DNA of 64,000 nt from an uncultured Prevotellaceae bacterium. GTDB taxonomy: Bacteria > Bacteroidota > Bacteroidia > Bacteroidales > Muribaculaceae. Below, piece after piece: positions 35,340 through 45,751 of this stretch. The stretch lies in the NCBI GenBank assembly GCA_946406035.1, contig CAMJJG010000002.1, positions 1 through 64,000 of the forward strand. The letters are read 5' to 3'. Each line of letters starts with the position of its first letter. The first letter of the stretch is position 1. The notes beneath the pieces were generated by a model. That model was not told the DNA's origin, did no database searches, and saw only the letters and a list, made by a program, of their open reading frames with translations. Made by a program: the position numbers and the translations under genes.

Positions 35340-36203
35340 TTACCGCTGGTCTGTGCCCCAGAGGAGTTTTTGTCGCAGCGTGCGGGCAAAATCATTGCCC
35401 TTGCACTGAACCACGCGTGCGCAGTAGGGGGCCCGCTGGATGCTCAATGATGAACCCGTGGGACACAGCGTCACCTCGCCATCAATACTCACTTCATAGT
35501 GCGTTGCCCGGGAGTGGGTGCGCACGACAATGTCACTGTCGTCACGCACGACGAGGGGGCGCATGGTCAACGAGTGGGGTGATATCGGCGATAGCACCAG
35601 GCATGATGTGGTTGGCTCCATAATGGGGCCGCCAACGCTCATGTTATAGGCCGTGGAGCCCGTGGGCGTGCTCACGATGAGGCCGTCTCCACGGTAGGTG
35701 GTGAGTTCATGGCCGCACAGGCGTGTCTCCATGTCGAGCATCGATGAGGTATCGTGGCGCAGGATGGCCACTTCGTTCAGCGCCCATGGGTGAGAAATCT
35801 CTGTCATGTCGCTCTCGACCTGGAGCATCGTGCGTTCCTCGATGCGGTAATTGCCTGCCAGCACGTCGTCAATTATGCCGCTTTTCTCGTCCAGGTTTCC
35901 TGCCGTGAGGTAGCCCAGGTGGCCCAGGTTCAGCCCCAGTATGGGCATCCCTTGGGGCGATACCCACATCGCTGTGGTGAGGAACGTGCCGTCGCCTCCC
36001 AGCGACAGGGCCATGTCGGCAGCGGGAACGTCGTTAGCGTCAAATGTGGGCTCGCCATTTATCCCCCTCGAGGACAGATGCCGGCTGTACTCACGCTCGA
36101 TGGCTACTTCGATATCACGCTGGCGCAGGTATTGGAGCAGTCCCGCCACGTCGTCGAGATCGCCGCGATGATAGGTGTTACCGAATATCACAAGTCGTTT
36201 CAT
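35340..36203 (-). CDS. nadK: NAD kinase
   Basis: A 287-aa cytoplasmic enzyme making NADP from NAD and ATP. The GGDGT motif occurs as SLGGDGTFL near residue 70. ALNEVAILR and YRGDGLIVSTPTGSTAYNMSVGGPI are the other conserved segments, and SIDGEV lies in the C-terminal part. It is the last gene of the ybeY-mnmG-apt-uvrC-nadK run, 81 bp after uvrC. Confidence 0.96.
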   Translation of the reverse strand: MKRLVIFGNTYHRGDLDDVAGLLQYLRQRDIEVAIEREYSRHLSSRGINGEPTFDANDVPAADMALSLGGDGTFLTTAMWVSPQGMPILGLNLGHLGYLTAGNLDEKSGIIDDVLAGNYRIEERTMLQVESDMTEISHPWALNEVAILRHDTSSMLDMETRLCGHELTTYRGDGLIVSTPTGSTAYNMSVGGPIMEPTTSCLVLSPISPHSLTMRPLVVRDDSDIVVRTHSRATHYEVSIDGEVTLCPTGSSLSIQRAPYCARVVQCKGNDFARTLRQKLLWGTDQR

Positions 36204-36284
36204 GACGGCAAATTTAGGACTTTTTGTTTGGATTCCAAGTTTTTATAGTCGGTTTTTGCATTGTGGCACTGAATTGTGCGGGCG

Positions 36285-38117
36285 TCATTGTGCCCAATCG
36301 GTGCTTTTCTCGCCGTTGAGCGTGTCGAGCAACTTGCGGGCCTTGGAGGGTCCGATGAGCGCGGCAACCTCTTGTTCGCTGGCCTCGCGGATGCGTTTCA
36401 GCGACTTGAAGTGCTTGAGCAGCTGTGTGCGGGTCTTGGGGCCGATGCCGGGCACTTCGTCAAGTGCGCTGTGCACTTGGCTCTTGCTGCGCTGCTTGCG
36501 GTGGAAGGTGATAGCAAACCGGTGAGCCTCATCGCGCAGGCGCTGAATCACGTGCAGCGTCTCGCTGTTCTTGTCGATGTACAGTGGCACACTGTCGCCT
36601 GGGAAATAAACCTCGTTCAAGCGCTTGGCAATGCCCACAACGCTGATCTGGTCATGCAGGCCGATGCTGTTAAGCGCTTCGATAGCCGATGTCACCTGAC
36701 CCTTGCCGCCATCAACGATGAGTAGCTGAGGTAGCTCTTGCCCCTCCTGCACCAGGCGGCTATAGCGGCGAGTGATGACCTCGCGCATCGAGGCAAAATC
36801 ATCGGCGCCATCTACGGTCTTGATGTTAAAGTGGCGGTATTCTTTCTTGGCTGGCTTGGCGTTGCGGAACACGACACACGACGCCACGGGGCTTGAACCG
36901 CTGATGTTACTGTTGTCAAAACACTCGATGTGCCGCGGCAGCGCCGGCAGCCGCATGTCGCGCTGAATGGTTGTCAGCGTGCGTGTGGTGCGTTGCTCGG
37001 GATTGAGCTTCTCCATCATGCGCAGGCGGTCGGTGCGCTTCTGGGTGGCATTCTTGACGGCTATATCCAGCAGTTTTTTCTTGTCGCCTCGCTGGGGAAT
37101 GATAAAGGTCAGTCCCGTGAACTCTACATCGGGCGTGACGTTGACCATGACTTCGGTGACGTGGTCTCGGCGGTAGGTCTCGGCGAAGCGTTGATGCACC
37201 TCGGCAATGGCCATCGACATGATCTCGGCATCGCTCTCGTCTCGCGTTGACAGGCGGTATTCCAGTGTCAGGGACTGGACCACAGCCCCACCCCTCACGT
37301 GCATGAAGTTGACCCACGCGGCATCATCGTCGCGCAGCAGCCCGAACACGTCGATGTTGTGTATCGTCGGGCTGACGATTACCGAGCGCCGCCGCACGTG
37401 CTCTAGCAGCTTGTAGCGGCGCTTGACGGCCTCGGCCTCTTCAAACCGCAGCTCGCCTGCCAGTTGCTGCATCTGCTGCATGAGCAGGTCCATGAGCTGG
37501 TGGGTGTCGCCGTTGAGAATCTGGCGTATTTCGCCGATGTATTGACCGTATTGCTCTGGCGTCACCAGACCCTTGCAGCACCCTTCACAACGGTGGATGT
37601 GGTATTGCAGGCACAGGCGGTGCTTGTCGGCTTCGATTGTTTCACGTGAAACATTGAGCCGGCAGGTCCTTAACGGGTAAATCTGGCGTATGGTGTCGAT
37701 GAGCACTTTGGCGACCTCCGAGCGCGGGTATGGGCCGTAATACTTGTCGCCCTTGGCTCGTGCGTCTCGGGTAATGTACACGCGCGGGTACAGCTCGCCC
37801 GAGACGCATATCCAGGGATAGCTCTTGTCGTCCTTGAGCAGCACGTTGTAGCGGGGCTGGTACTCCTTGATGAGGGCGTTCTCGAGGTCGAGGGCTTCTT
37901 CCTCGGTATTGACCACGGTGTACTCGAGGTCATGGATGTTGCGCACCAGCAGGGTGGTCCTCACCGACGTGTGCTCGCGGTTGAAATAGGAATGGACGCG
38001 GCGCTTCAGGTTCTTGGCCTTACCGACGTAGATGATGGTCCCCTCCCGATTGCGGTAGCGGTACACGCCAGGCTCATCGGGGAGCAACGATAATTTGAGT
38101 TTCAGGTTGTCGTTCAT
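36285..38117 (-). CDS. uvrC: UvrABC system protein C
   Basis: A 610-aa excision nuclease subunit that cuts both sides of a DNA lesion. It has an N-terminal GIY-YIG domain (about 10-95: PGVYRYRNREGTIIYVGKAK, RRVHSYF), a UvrB-interacting UVR segment (near 205-240), an RNase H-like C-terminal nuclease (IECFDNSNISGSSPVASCVVF, LLIVDGGKGQVTSA) and terminal helix-hairpin-helix motifs (VPGIGPKTRTQLLKHF). I moved the start from the TTG in the track to ATG at 38117. Its coding sequence carries a perfect parS-like palindrome at 37638-37653 (codons for NVSRET). Confidence 0.97.
   Translation of the reverse strand: MNDNLKLKLSLLPDEPGVYRYRNREGTIIYVGKAKNLKRRVHSYFNREHTSVRTTLLVRNIHDLEYTVVNTEEEALDLENALIKEYQPRYNVLLKDDKSYPWICVSGELYPRVYITRDARAKGDKYYGPYPRSEVAKVLIDTIRQIYPLRTCRLNVSRETIEADKHRLCLQYHIHRCEGCCKGLVTPEQYGQYIGEIRQILNGDTHQLMDLLMQQMQQLAGELRFEEAEAVKRRYKLLEHVRRRSVIVSPTIHNIDVFGLLRDDDAAWVNFMHVRGGAVVQSLTLEYRLSTRDESDAEIMSMAIAEVHQRFAETYRRDHVTEVMVNVTPDVEFTGLTFIIPQRGDKKKLLDIAVKNATQKRTDRLRMMEKLNPEQRTTRTLTTIQRDMRLPALPRHIECFDNSNISGSSPVASCVVFRNAKPAKKEYRHFNIKTVDGADDFASMREVITRRYSRLVQEGQELPQLLIVDGGKGQVTSAIEALNSIGLHDQISVVGIAKRLNEVYFPGDSVPLYIDKNSETLHVIQRLRDEAHRFAITFHRKQRSKSQVHSALDEVPGIGPKTRTQLLKHFKSLKRIREASEQEVAALIGPSKARKLLDTLNGEKSTDWAQ
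37638..37653. promoter_or_regulatory. parS-like ParB binding site inside uvrC
   Basis: TGTTTCACGTGAAACA is a perfect 16-bp palindrome identical to the classical parS consensus TGTTNCACGTGAAACA, bound by the chromosome-partitioning protein ParB/Spo0J. A second site lies 1.07 kb away. Confidence 0.85.
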
Positions 38118-38146
38118 CACGTCGGGCTGCAATGGGGGTGGCTGAT

Positions 38147-38680
38147 TCAGAATGTGAACAGCGAGGTCACTTCAACGTCGGGCGGGAACACGTCGCGACC
38201 GTGCAGGTCGGCCAGGTCACAGATGAAGTTGATGTAAACCTTCTTGGGATTCATCGACTTCACCAGCTCATATGCCGCCAGCATCGTACCGCCAGTGGCG
38301 AGCAGGTCGTCATGGATGACAACGATGTCGTCGGGCGTGATGGCGTCCTTGTGGATCTCGATGGTGTCGGTGCCATATTCCTTGGTGTATGACTTCTGGA
38401 TGACTTCGGCTGGCAGCTTGCCAGGCTTGCGCAGGGGGACAAATCCTGCACCCAAGCGGGTGGCGAGGATGGCGCCGCCTATAAAGCCGCGTGCCTCGAT
38501 ACCCACAACGCGGGTAACGCCCTTGTCGCGGTACAGGTCGGCCATGGCGTCGGTCATGATCTGCAGGGCCTCGGGGTCCTTAAAAGCGGTGGTCAAATCC
38601 TTGAATTGAATGCCTGGAACAGGAAAATCAGGAATGTTACGCACCACGCTTTTTACTTTCTCTAATTGTTGCTTATTCAT
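38147..38680 (-). CDS. apt: Adenine phosphoribosyltransferase
   Basis: A 177-aa purine salvage enzyme converting adenine and PRPP to AMP. The PRPP-binding motif is DIVVIHDDLLATGGTM near residue 119. The N-terminal NIPDFPVPGIQFKDLTTAF and GIEARGFIGGAILATRLGAGFVPLRKPGKLP are standard Apt features. It lies between mnmG and uvrC in the same-strand run, 29 bp before uvrC. Confidence 0.97.
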   Translation of the reverse strand: MNKQQLEKVKSVVRNIPDFPVPGIQFKDLTTAFKDPEALQIMTDAMADLYRDKGVTRVVGIEARGFIGGAILATRLGAGFVPLRKPGKLPAEVIQKSYTKEYGTDTIEIHKDAITPDDIVVIHDDLLATGGTMLAAYELVKSMNPKKVYINFICDLADLHGRDVFPPDVEVTSLFTF

Positions 38681-38706
38681 TGTAAATCAATATATTATGT
38701 TGTATT

Positions 38707-38722
38707 TGTTCCACGTGAAACA
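38707..38722. promoter_or_regulatory. parS-like site between mnmG and apt
   Basis: TGTTCCACGTGAAACA matches TGTTNCACGTGAAACA at every defined position. It sits directly after the mnmG stop codon. Confidence 0.85.
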
Positions 38723-38723
38723 A

Positions 38724-40597
<1,874 letters not shown>

Positions 40598-40601
<4 letters not shown>

Positions 40602-41041
40602 GATTCCTGGAAAACGTCGGCCGGAAGCACGGCCAGGGCTTCGTTCTCGTGCTGCTCCATGATTTCCCGCTCGCCGGGGCCCTTGTCGTTGATGCCGCAC
40701 AGGTGTAGCACGCCGTGAATGATGACACGCATGAGCTCGGTCCGGTATGGAGTGCCGAGCATCTCAGCATTGCTGCGCACGGTATCCAGCGAGATGACCA
40801 TGTCGCCGGCAATGTGCCGCGAGTTGGTGTAATCAAACGTGATGATGTCGGTGTAATAGTCATGACCCAAAAATTCGCGGTTTGTCTTCAGGATGTACTC
40901 GTCGTCACAGAAGACGTAGGTCAAGCATCCCACCCTCTGGTCATGTTGGCGGGCAACCTCGACAATCCAGTCCTGCACCGCCTTCTCGTTCAGGAGGGGC
41001 ATCTCGGCTTGGCCTTGGGTCATGTAGTTGATTTCGGTCAT
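40598..41041 (-). CDS. ybeY: Endoribonuclease YbeY
   Basis: A 147-aa zinc-dependent RNase used in rRNA maturation. The core motif is HGVLHLCGINDKG near residue 112. The first two zinc-ligand histidines are present but the usual third (HxxxHxxGxDH) is replaced by Lys, a variant I associate with Bacteroidetes homologues. SLDTVRSNA and DYYTDIITFDY are also conserved. The start at 41041 (MTEINYMTQ) was chosen over the track start, which lies upstream of the -7 box. It is the first gene of the run to nadK. Confidence 0.9.
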
Positions 41042-41068
41042 TTCTATGTTGCTTTGAAAAACGGGAGA

Positions 41069-41097
41069 CAAAGATAACACATATTTTTTATAAACAA
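41069..41097 (-). promoter_or_regulatory. Promoter of the ybeY-mnmG-apt-uvrC-nadK run
   Basis: On the minus strand TTG (41095-41097) and TATCTTTG (41069-41076) are 18 bp apart. The leader to ybeY would be about 20 nt. Confidence 0.55.
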
Positions 41098-41326
41098 GCA
41101 TAAAATATCAAGATTTGACTGCCGCCTGGCCCCTCGATAGCTCTCGAGGCGCCCTGGTGATGTTTTTTCCCTGAAAACTCCCCCACCCGATTTTTCTGGA
41201 GATTTCTCTAGAATGCAAGAATGCGCTGTAAAACAGCCCAAAACGCAATTTTAACCCCGCGAGAATTCAATATTTCCCATCTTCCCGCCAATCGGCTTGG
41301 TTTTTTTGAAGAATTTTGGCATAATT

Positions 41327-41358
41327 TTTGCAGATTCTATGATAAAGTCTTACCTTTG
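41327..41358 (+). promoter_or_regulatory. Promoter of the NfeD/SPFH pair
   Basis: TTTG (41327-41330) and TACCTTTG (41351-41358) are 20 bp apart. The leader to the ATG at 41437 would be about 70 nt. Confidence 0.65.
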
Positions 41359-41436
41359 GGGTTATCATATCTGATCTGTCCTCTTCGAGTGTCTTGACCG
41401 GCAATTAACATAACTAACTATAATAAATGACCTATT

Positions 41437-41889
41437 ATGATCGAGTACTTCACATCCAACCTTTGGCTCATTTGGGTAATCATCTCTATTGTGTGCCTCA
41501 TCCTGGAATTGTCTTCGGGCGATTTCTTCATCCTGTGCTTTGCTATTGGAGCCGCTATCGCTGCCGTCATTGCCGGCTGCGGACTGTCATTGACGTGGCA
41601 GATCGTGCTCTTTGCTCTTGTGTCTGCACTTAGCCTGTTGCTTGTGCGACCGACCCTCATCAAGAAACTTCACAAACCCCAGCGAGAGCGCCTCAGCAAC
41701 GCCGAAGCCGTCATTGGTCAGATTGGCCGTGTGAGCGAGACTATCGAGGCTGGCGGCTATGGACGTGTTGCCATCGATGGCGACGACTGGAAGGCGCTCA
41801 GTGCCGATGGCGCTCTTATCGAGAAAGGCACCAGGGTGCGCGTCGTCATGATGGATAGCATCATTCTCACAGTCGAGCCTATCAACTAA
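41437..41889 (+). CDS. NfeD-like membrane protein
   Basis: A 150-aa protein with three or four hydrophobic segments (LWLIWVIISIVCLILELSS, ILCFAIGAAIAAVIAG, WQIVLFALVSALSLLLV) and a C-terminal OB-fold domain (IGQIGRVSETIEAGGYGRVAIDGDDWKA). This is the short NfeD form, which usually pairs with a stomatin or flotillin-type SPFH protein; one follows 30 bp downstream. The pair is thought to organise membrane microdomains. It belongs to a two-gene operon with its own promoter. Confidence 0.9.
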   Translation: MIEYFTSNLWLIWVIISIVCLILELSSGDFFILCFAIGAAIAAVIAGCGLSLTWQIVLFALVSALSLLLVRPTLIKKLHKPQRERLSNAEAVIGQIGRVSETIEAGGYGRVAIDGDDWKALSADGALIEKGTRVRVVMMDSIILTVEPIN

Positions 41890-41919
41890 GATCAATCAAT
41901 TTAAAGCTTTTATATTATT

Positions 41920-42882
41920 ATGTCACCGATTTCTATTTTTCTTATTGTCATCATTTTGCTGGCTCTGATTCTGGTCAAGAGTGCACTGGTCATTATTCCG
42001 CAGAGCGAGACCAAGATCATTGAGCGACTGGGCAAATACTACGCTACGCTCAAGCCCGGTATCAATCTCATCATACCGTTTATCGACAGACCCAAGACCA
42101 TTATCGCCTATGAGCACGGTCGCTATCGCACGACCAATGCGATCGACCTGCGCGAGCAAGTCTATGACTTCGACAAGCAGAACGTGATTACCAAGGATAA
42201 CGTCCTCACACAGATCAATGCCTTGCTCTATTTCCAGATTGTCGATCCCTTTAAGGCTGTTTACGAGATCAACAACCTGCCCAACGCTATCGAGAAGCTC
42301 ACTCAGACAACGCTGCGTAACATCATCGGTGAACTCGAGCTCGACCAGACCCTCACCTCGCGAGACACCATCAATTCCAAGCTGCGCGCTGTGCTCGATG
42401 ATGCGACCAACAAGTGGGGTATCAAGGTCAATCGTGTCGAGTTACAGGACATCCAGCCCCCTCAAACGGTGCTCCAGGCCATGGAGAAGCAGATGCAGGC
42501 CGAGCGCAACAAGCGCGCTACCATCTTGACCAGCGAAGGACAAAAACAGGCTGCCATACTCCAGTCCGAGGGTCAGAAGACGGCTCGCATCAATCAGGCC
42601 GAGGCCGACAAGCAGACCGAAATCCTGCGCGCCGAGGGCGAGGCTCAGGCACGCATCCGCAAAGCCGAGGCCGAGGCTATCGCCATCGACAAGATTACCC
42701 AGGCCGTGGGTCAAAGCACCAATCCCGCTAACTATCTGCTGGCTCAGAAGTATATCCAGATGCTCGACACTGTAGCCAGTGGAGACAAGACCAAGACGGT
42801 TTACCTGCCATATGAGGCCACTAACTTGCTTGGCTCCATTGGTGGCATCAAGGAACTGTTTGGCGGCGAGAATAAGGAGTAG
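41920..42882 (+). CDS. SPFH/Band 7 (stomatin-like, QmcA-type) membrane protein
   Basis: A 320-aa protein with one N-terminal membrane anchor (IFLIVIILLALILVKSALVII). The SPFH domain spans about residues 24-190 (ERLGKYYATLKPGINLIIPFID, NVLTQINALLYFQIVDP). A coiled-coil region follows (EKQMQAERNKRATILTSEGQKQAAI, EAQARIRKAEAEAIA), which drives oligomer formation in relatives. It follows nfeD by 30 bp. The family forms large membrane cages and associates with protease or microdomain functions; the specific role here is unknown. Confidence 0.93.
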   Translation: MSPISIFLIVIILLALILVKSALVIIPQSETKIIERLGKYYATLKPGINLIIPFIDRPKTIIAYEHGRYRTTNAIDLREQVYDFDKQNVITKDNVLTQINALLYFQIVDPFKAVYEINNLPNAIEKLTQTTLRNIIGELELDQTLTSRDTINSKLRAVLDDATNKWGIKVNRVELQDIQPPQTVLQAMEKQMQAERNKRATILTSEGQKQAAILQSEGQKTARINQAEADKQTEILRAEGEAQARIRKAEAEAIAIDKITQAVGQSTNPANYLLAQKYIQMLDTVASGDKTKTVYLPYEATNLLGSIGGIKELFGGENKE

Positions 42883-42943
42883 GGTAGAGTGGGGGATTCT
42901 CCCACCGTTCAACCACATCTGTAGCGGATACACCATCATGCAA

Positions 42944-42981
42944 TACCCCCCAATGAGTTGGATAAAACTCATTGGGGGGTA
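42944..42981. terminator. Bidirectional terminator between the SPFH gene and the AraC-type gene
   Basis: TACCCCCCAATGAGTT (42944-42959) and AACTCATTGGGGGGTA (42966-42981) form a perfect 16-bp stem with a 6-nt loop. Confidence 0.8.
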
Positions 42982-43036
42982 CGCTGTATGCTAACGGCGC
43001 CTCATCTCATTCATGAAAACCCCTGCATGTCAATGA

Positions 43037-44122
43037 TTAGAAGTGTTCACTCCTCCACTGTCCGGGAGTGATGTGCTCTTGCCCCTTAAAGGCGCTCATG
43101 AAGTGAGACTTGGATGAAAAACCCACCTGGTTAGCAATCTTGTCCAGTGATAGAGTAGGCGAGGACACAAGCAGCCGTTTGGCCTCCTCGATACGCAATC
43201 TGGTCAGCCAGGTGTTGAAGCTGCAACCATAGTGGTTGTTGATGTGCTGTGACAAGTAGGTGCGGTTGGTCGAGAACTGTTCTGCCACCTTGATCATCGT
43301 GACGCCGTGCTGGCAATAGGCCTTGCTGGCAATCCATCGTTTCACTTTTTCGTCCAGGTCGCCGAGCGTCGGCTCTATTGCCGTGGGTGCGGCTTGTGTG
43401 GTTTCCGCTTGGGCTTCTTCGGCGTCTGGTTGGTAGTCTATTATCAGGTTCACCAGTGCCACAAACAGATAGCCCCATGTCGCTAGCATAGCAAAGTTAA
43501 AATATGCCTTGCACTGGTCCAGCCACATCACCACGAGGGCGTAGGCTGTAGCGCATATCATGAGCAGGACAATGCACCTAGTCACGATCTTGATAGTCGA
43601 TGCCCATGTCTCGGCATCGCTCCCGGCGGGTGTGTCCTGCTTCGACAGATTTTGGTAATTATAGATAAAAATAATGCTAACTCTCACTAACTCAAATAGA
43701 TACAGTGACAATGATACAAACCTCACTATCTCGGCTACCTCGTTGTCAAGTGCTGCCGAGATCCACACCAGGGCCATGCACACGACAAATAGCGTGAGGG
43801 TCATCATCGATCTAGCACGACCTGCGCCGCTGTTTGCCGCCAGTGGTAATAAGGCGTTTTCTATAAATAGTGTAGACAGGTACAATGCGCTGATGTTCAG
43901 TGCGGTATCAATCTCAGGGACGGCCTTATTGGTTTGTAGTGCCAGTTGTATAGCTGTGCTCACGCCCACAATCAGCAGGACAATCGCTATCGAGAGTTTG
44001 ACTTTGCGCAGGTGGGAGTGATGTTTCACTTTGGCGTTACCCATCAGCAGCAATGCGATTCCCAGGGTGAGCGTCTCGACAATGCTGAACAATTGTGAGT
44101 ATTGATAAAGGGACAATGCCAT
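43037..44122 (-). CDS. Membrane-anchored AraC-family regulator
   Basis: A 361-aa protein. The first 230 residues contain about seven hydrophobic segments (VETLTLGIALLLMG, LSIAIVLLIVGVST, MMTLTLFVVCMALVWIS, YLFVALVNLIIDY). The C-terminal 100 residues form an AraC double helix-turn-helix: TMIKVAEQFSTNRTYLSQHIN and LSLDKIANQVGFSSKSHFMSAFK, ending in ITPGQWR. The membrane part may sense an envelope or small-molecule signal; no sensor family is recognised. It is divergent from a second protein of the same design across a 134-bp spacer. Confidence 0.88.
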   Translation of the reverse strand: MALSLYQYSQLFSIVETLTLGIALLLMGNAKVKHHSHLRKVKLSIAIVLLIVGVSTAIQLALQTNKAVPEIDTALNISALYLSTLFIENALLPLAANSGAGRARSMMTLTLFVVCMALVWISAALDNEVAEIVRFVSLSLYLFELVRVSIIFIYNYQNLSKQDTPAGSDAETWASTIKIVTRCIVLLMICATAYALVVMWLDQCKAYFNFAMLATWGYLFVALVNLIIDYQPDAEEAQAETTQAAPTAIEPTLGDLDEKVKRWIASKAYCQHGVTMIKVAEQFSTNRTYLSQHINNHYGCSFNTWLTRLRIEEAKRLLVSSPTLSLDKIANQVGFSSKSHFMSAFKGQEHITPGQWRSEHF

Positions 44123-44144
44123 GAATGATTAGATAATGCTGTCG

Positions 44145-44176
44145 CAAAATTAGGTAAAAGTGACATGATTAACAAA
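44145..44176 (-). promoter_or_regulatory. Promoter of the leftward AraC-type gene
   Basis: On the minus strand TTTG (44173-44176) and TAATTTTG (44145-44152) are 20 bp apart. Confidence 0.65.
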
Positions 44177-44225
44177 TTTTATTGAATTTTTACCACCAGG
44201 TAGTCAAAATACTCGCTATTTGTAG

Positions 44226-44233
44226 TAATTTTG
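44226..44233 (+). promoter_or_regulatory. -7 box of the rightward AraC-type gene
   Basis: TAATTTTG lies 23 bp before ATG 44257. This rules out the upstream start of the track ORF at 44182. Confidence 0.5.
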
Positions 44234-44256
44234 AAGCACAATTTTTGTTCAACTTT

Positions 44257-45384
44257 ATGAATACCGATTTTGATATAGAATATGCGTTGGTTCTGACGGG
44301 GTGGGTAGTTGCAATTGTGCTGGGCATTGTGATGCTCGTGATCGACGCTCCCCGCAGTCCCCATCGTTCCTATTATGTCAAGGGCAAGAATACATGTGCA
44401 TTATCCTTCTTGATTTTTGGTGGCGAGATGCTGTTCCAGTGGCTCATTCGATTCTACCTGGATGTTCACGACGCGGTCCTCTCGGTGTCGGTCTATTTGT
44501 TTGCCTTTGCTGCCGCTACGTTGATGTTTGCTACAGGATTCTGCGAGATGCTGGCTCCCAGGGTTATGGATCGCCGCCAGCGACGCATCGCGTTGTTGAC
44601 CCTGGCCGTCTATATGGTTTTTCTGCTGGTTAATTGGCTGTTTGTCAATGGCAAACTTCAAGTCTATGGAGTGCTCTCAGCCAGCGCGATGCTGTTCTTG
44701 CTCTCGTTGATACAGCTATATAAGTGTGTCAAGATTTACCGCATCGCGATCAACAACCTGCGCACCTATTACTCCGATTTTGTCGAGGATCTCATGTACT
44801 GGATGCCTGGCGTTGGTGTTGGCATCACGCTGTTCCTCATTTCAGCGCCCATCACCTGTTTCTGCTCCAAGATTGTTGGCATTTATCAGCTCGCCCTCGG
44901 CATTATCATGTTTATCTACACCTTTGTCAGCATCATGAATTTCTCCTTCCGTTACAGTGCGGTAGCCCCTGCGCTGCATCACGATGTCGAGACCGATGAT
45001 GCTGTCGTGGACTCCCGTGCGGGCAATCACACCACGAGCCTGAGTGCTTCCTTGCAGGAGGTCATGCAGGACAAGGAGCGGCGATGGCGCGAGAATGGCG
45101 GATATCGCGCCTCTGGACTCACTATCGAGCAGGCCGCGCGCGACATGGGCACCAACCGCAGCTATCTCTCCCGTTACCTCAACGAGGTCAAGAACGTTAC
45201 CTTCTATGAGTGGGTATCGCTCATGCGCATCCAGGAGGCTCAGCAGCTCATGGCTGCCAGCGGTACCTCGATGACGATGGAGCAAATCGCAGCGCGGGTC
45301 GGCTTCTCTTCCTACTCGACTTTTTCCAGCACGTTTAAAAAAATAGTCGGCATTTCCCCAAATCGGTGGCGCAATAGCCAGTAA
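44257..45384 (+). CDS. Membrane-anchored AraC-family regulator
   Basis: A 375-aa protein with the same design as its divergent neighbour. Six or seven membrane segments fill the first 240 residues (YALVLTGWVVAIVLGIVMLVI, VSVYLFAFAAATLMFATGF, GVLSASAMLFLLSLIQL, IYQLALGIIMFIYTFVSIM). The C-terminal AraC domain has LTIEQAARDMGTNRSYLSRYLNE and MTMEQIAARVGFSSYSTFSSTF, ending GISPNRWRN. Sequence similarity to the neighbour is low outside the DNA-binding domain. The start was set by the -7 box at 44226. Targets are unknown; the shared spacer is the obvious first place to look. Confidence 0.88.
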   Translation: MNTDFDIEYALVLTGWVVAIVLGIVMLVIDAPRSPHRSYYVKGKNTCALSFLIFGGEMLFQWLIRFYLDVHDAVLSVSVYLFAFAAATLMFATGFCEMLAPRVMDRRQRRIALLTLAVYMVFLLVNWLFVNGKLQVYGVLSASAMLFLLSLIQLYKCVKIYRIAINNLRTYYSDFVEDLMYWMPGVGVGITLFLISAPITCFCSKIVGIYQLALGIIMFIYTFVSIMNFSFRYSAVAPALHHDVETDDAVVDSRAGNHTTSLSASLQEVMQDKERRWRENGGYRASGLTIEQAARDMGTNRSYLSRYLNEVKNVTFYEWVSLMRIQEAQQLMAASGTSMTMEQIAARVGFSSYSTFSSTFKKIVGISPNRWRNSQ

Positions 45385-45510
45385 TCGTTGGTTTTTTGTT
45401 TTATTCTTAAAAATGCGATTTCATCGGCTTATTTTGGTGTTTTTGCGGTGCAAAATCGTCAAAAAATTTAGTACACAACAATAAATAGCCGCCACCAGTT
45501 TGAAAACCTC

Positions 45511-45539
45511 TTGATTTTTTCAGATTATTTGTAACTTTG
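45511..45539 (+). promoter_or_regulatory. Promoter upstream of the possible small RNA
   Basis: TTG (45511-45513) and TAACTTTG (45532-45539) are 18 bp apart. It lies more than 330 bp before the next annotated gene. Confidence 0.55.
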
Positions 45540-45603
45540 CAGTGCAGATAATAACAATTTTGTGTTGTCTGCGCGGCAAAAAAAGTTTGAGACTTTAAGT
45601 TTT

Positions 45604-45669
45604 ATGAATAATTCTTTGGCAAGAAAAGAAGAAATGTGCATTAATAATACGAGGACTAATAAAAAGTGA
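45604..45669 (+). CDS. Possible 21-aa leader peptide
   Basis: ATG to TGA encodes MNNSLARKEEMCINNTRTNKK, a basic hydrophilic peptide inside the candidate RNA. No homologue is known to me and no ribosome-binding site is evident. It may be chance. Confidence 0.25.
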   Translation: MNNSLARKEEMCINNTRTNKK

Positions 45670-45751
45670 AAGTAGTATCCTATAAGAAAAGTGTTATTTG
45701 ACTTACTGAGCGATTAACCATCGCTTATCAGTATTGATTTAAGCAAGGATG

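Larger units (their letters stand above)
41042..41436. other. 395-bp divergent spacer between ybeY and the NfeD gene
   Basis: It holds the ybeY promoter (41069-41097) and the nfeD promoter (41327-41358). CTCGA/TCGAG pairing near 41132-41147 gives a short hairpin. Nothing else is recognisable. Confidence 0.5.
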
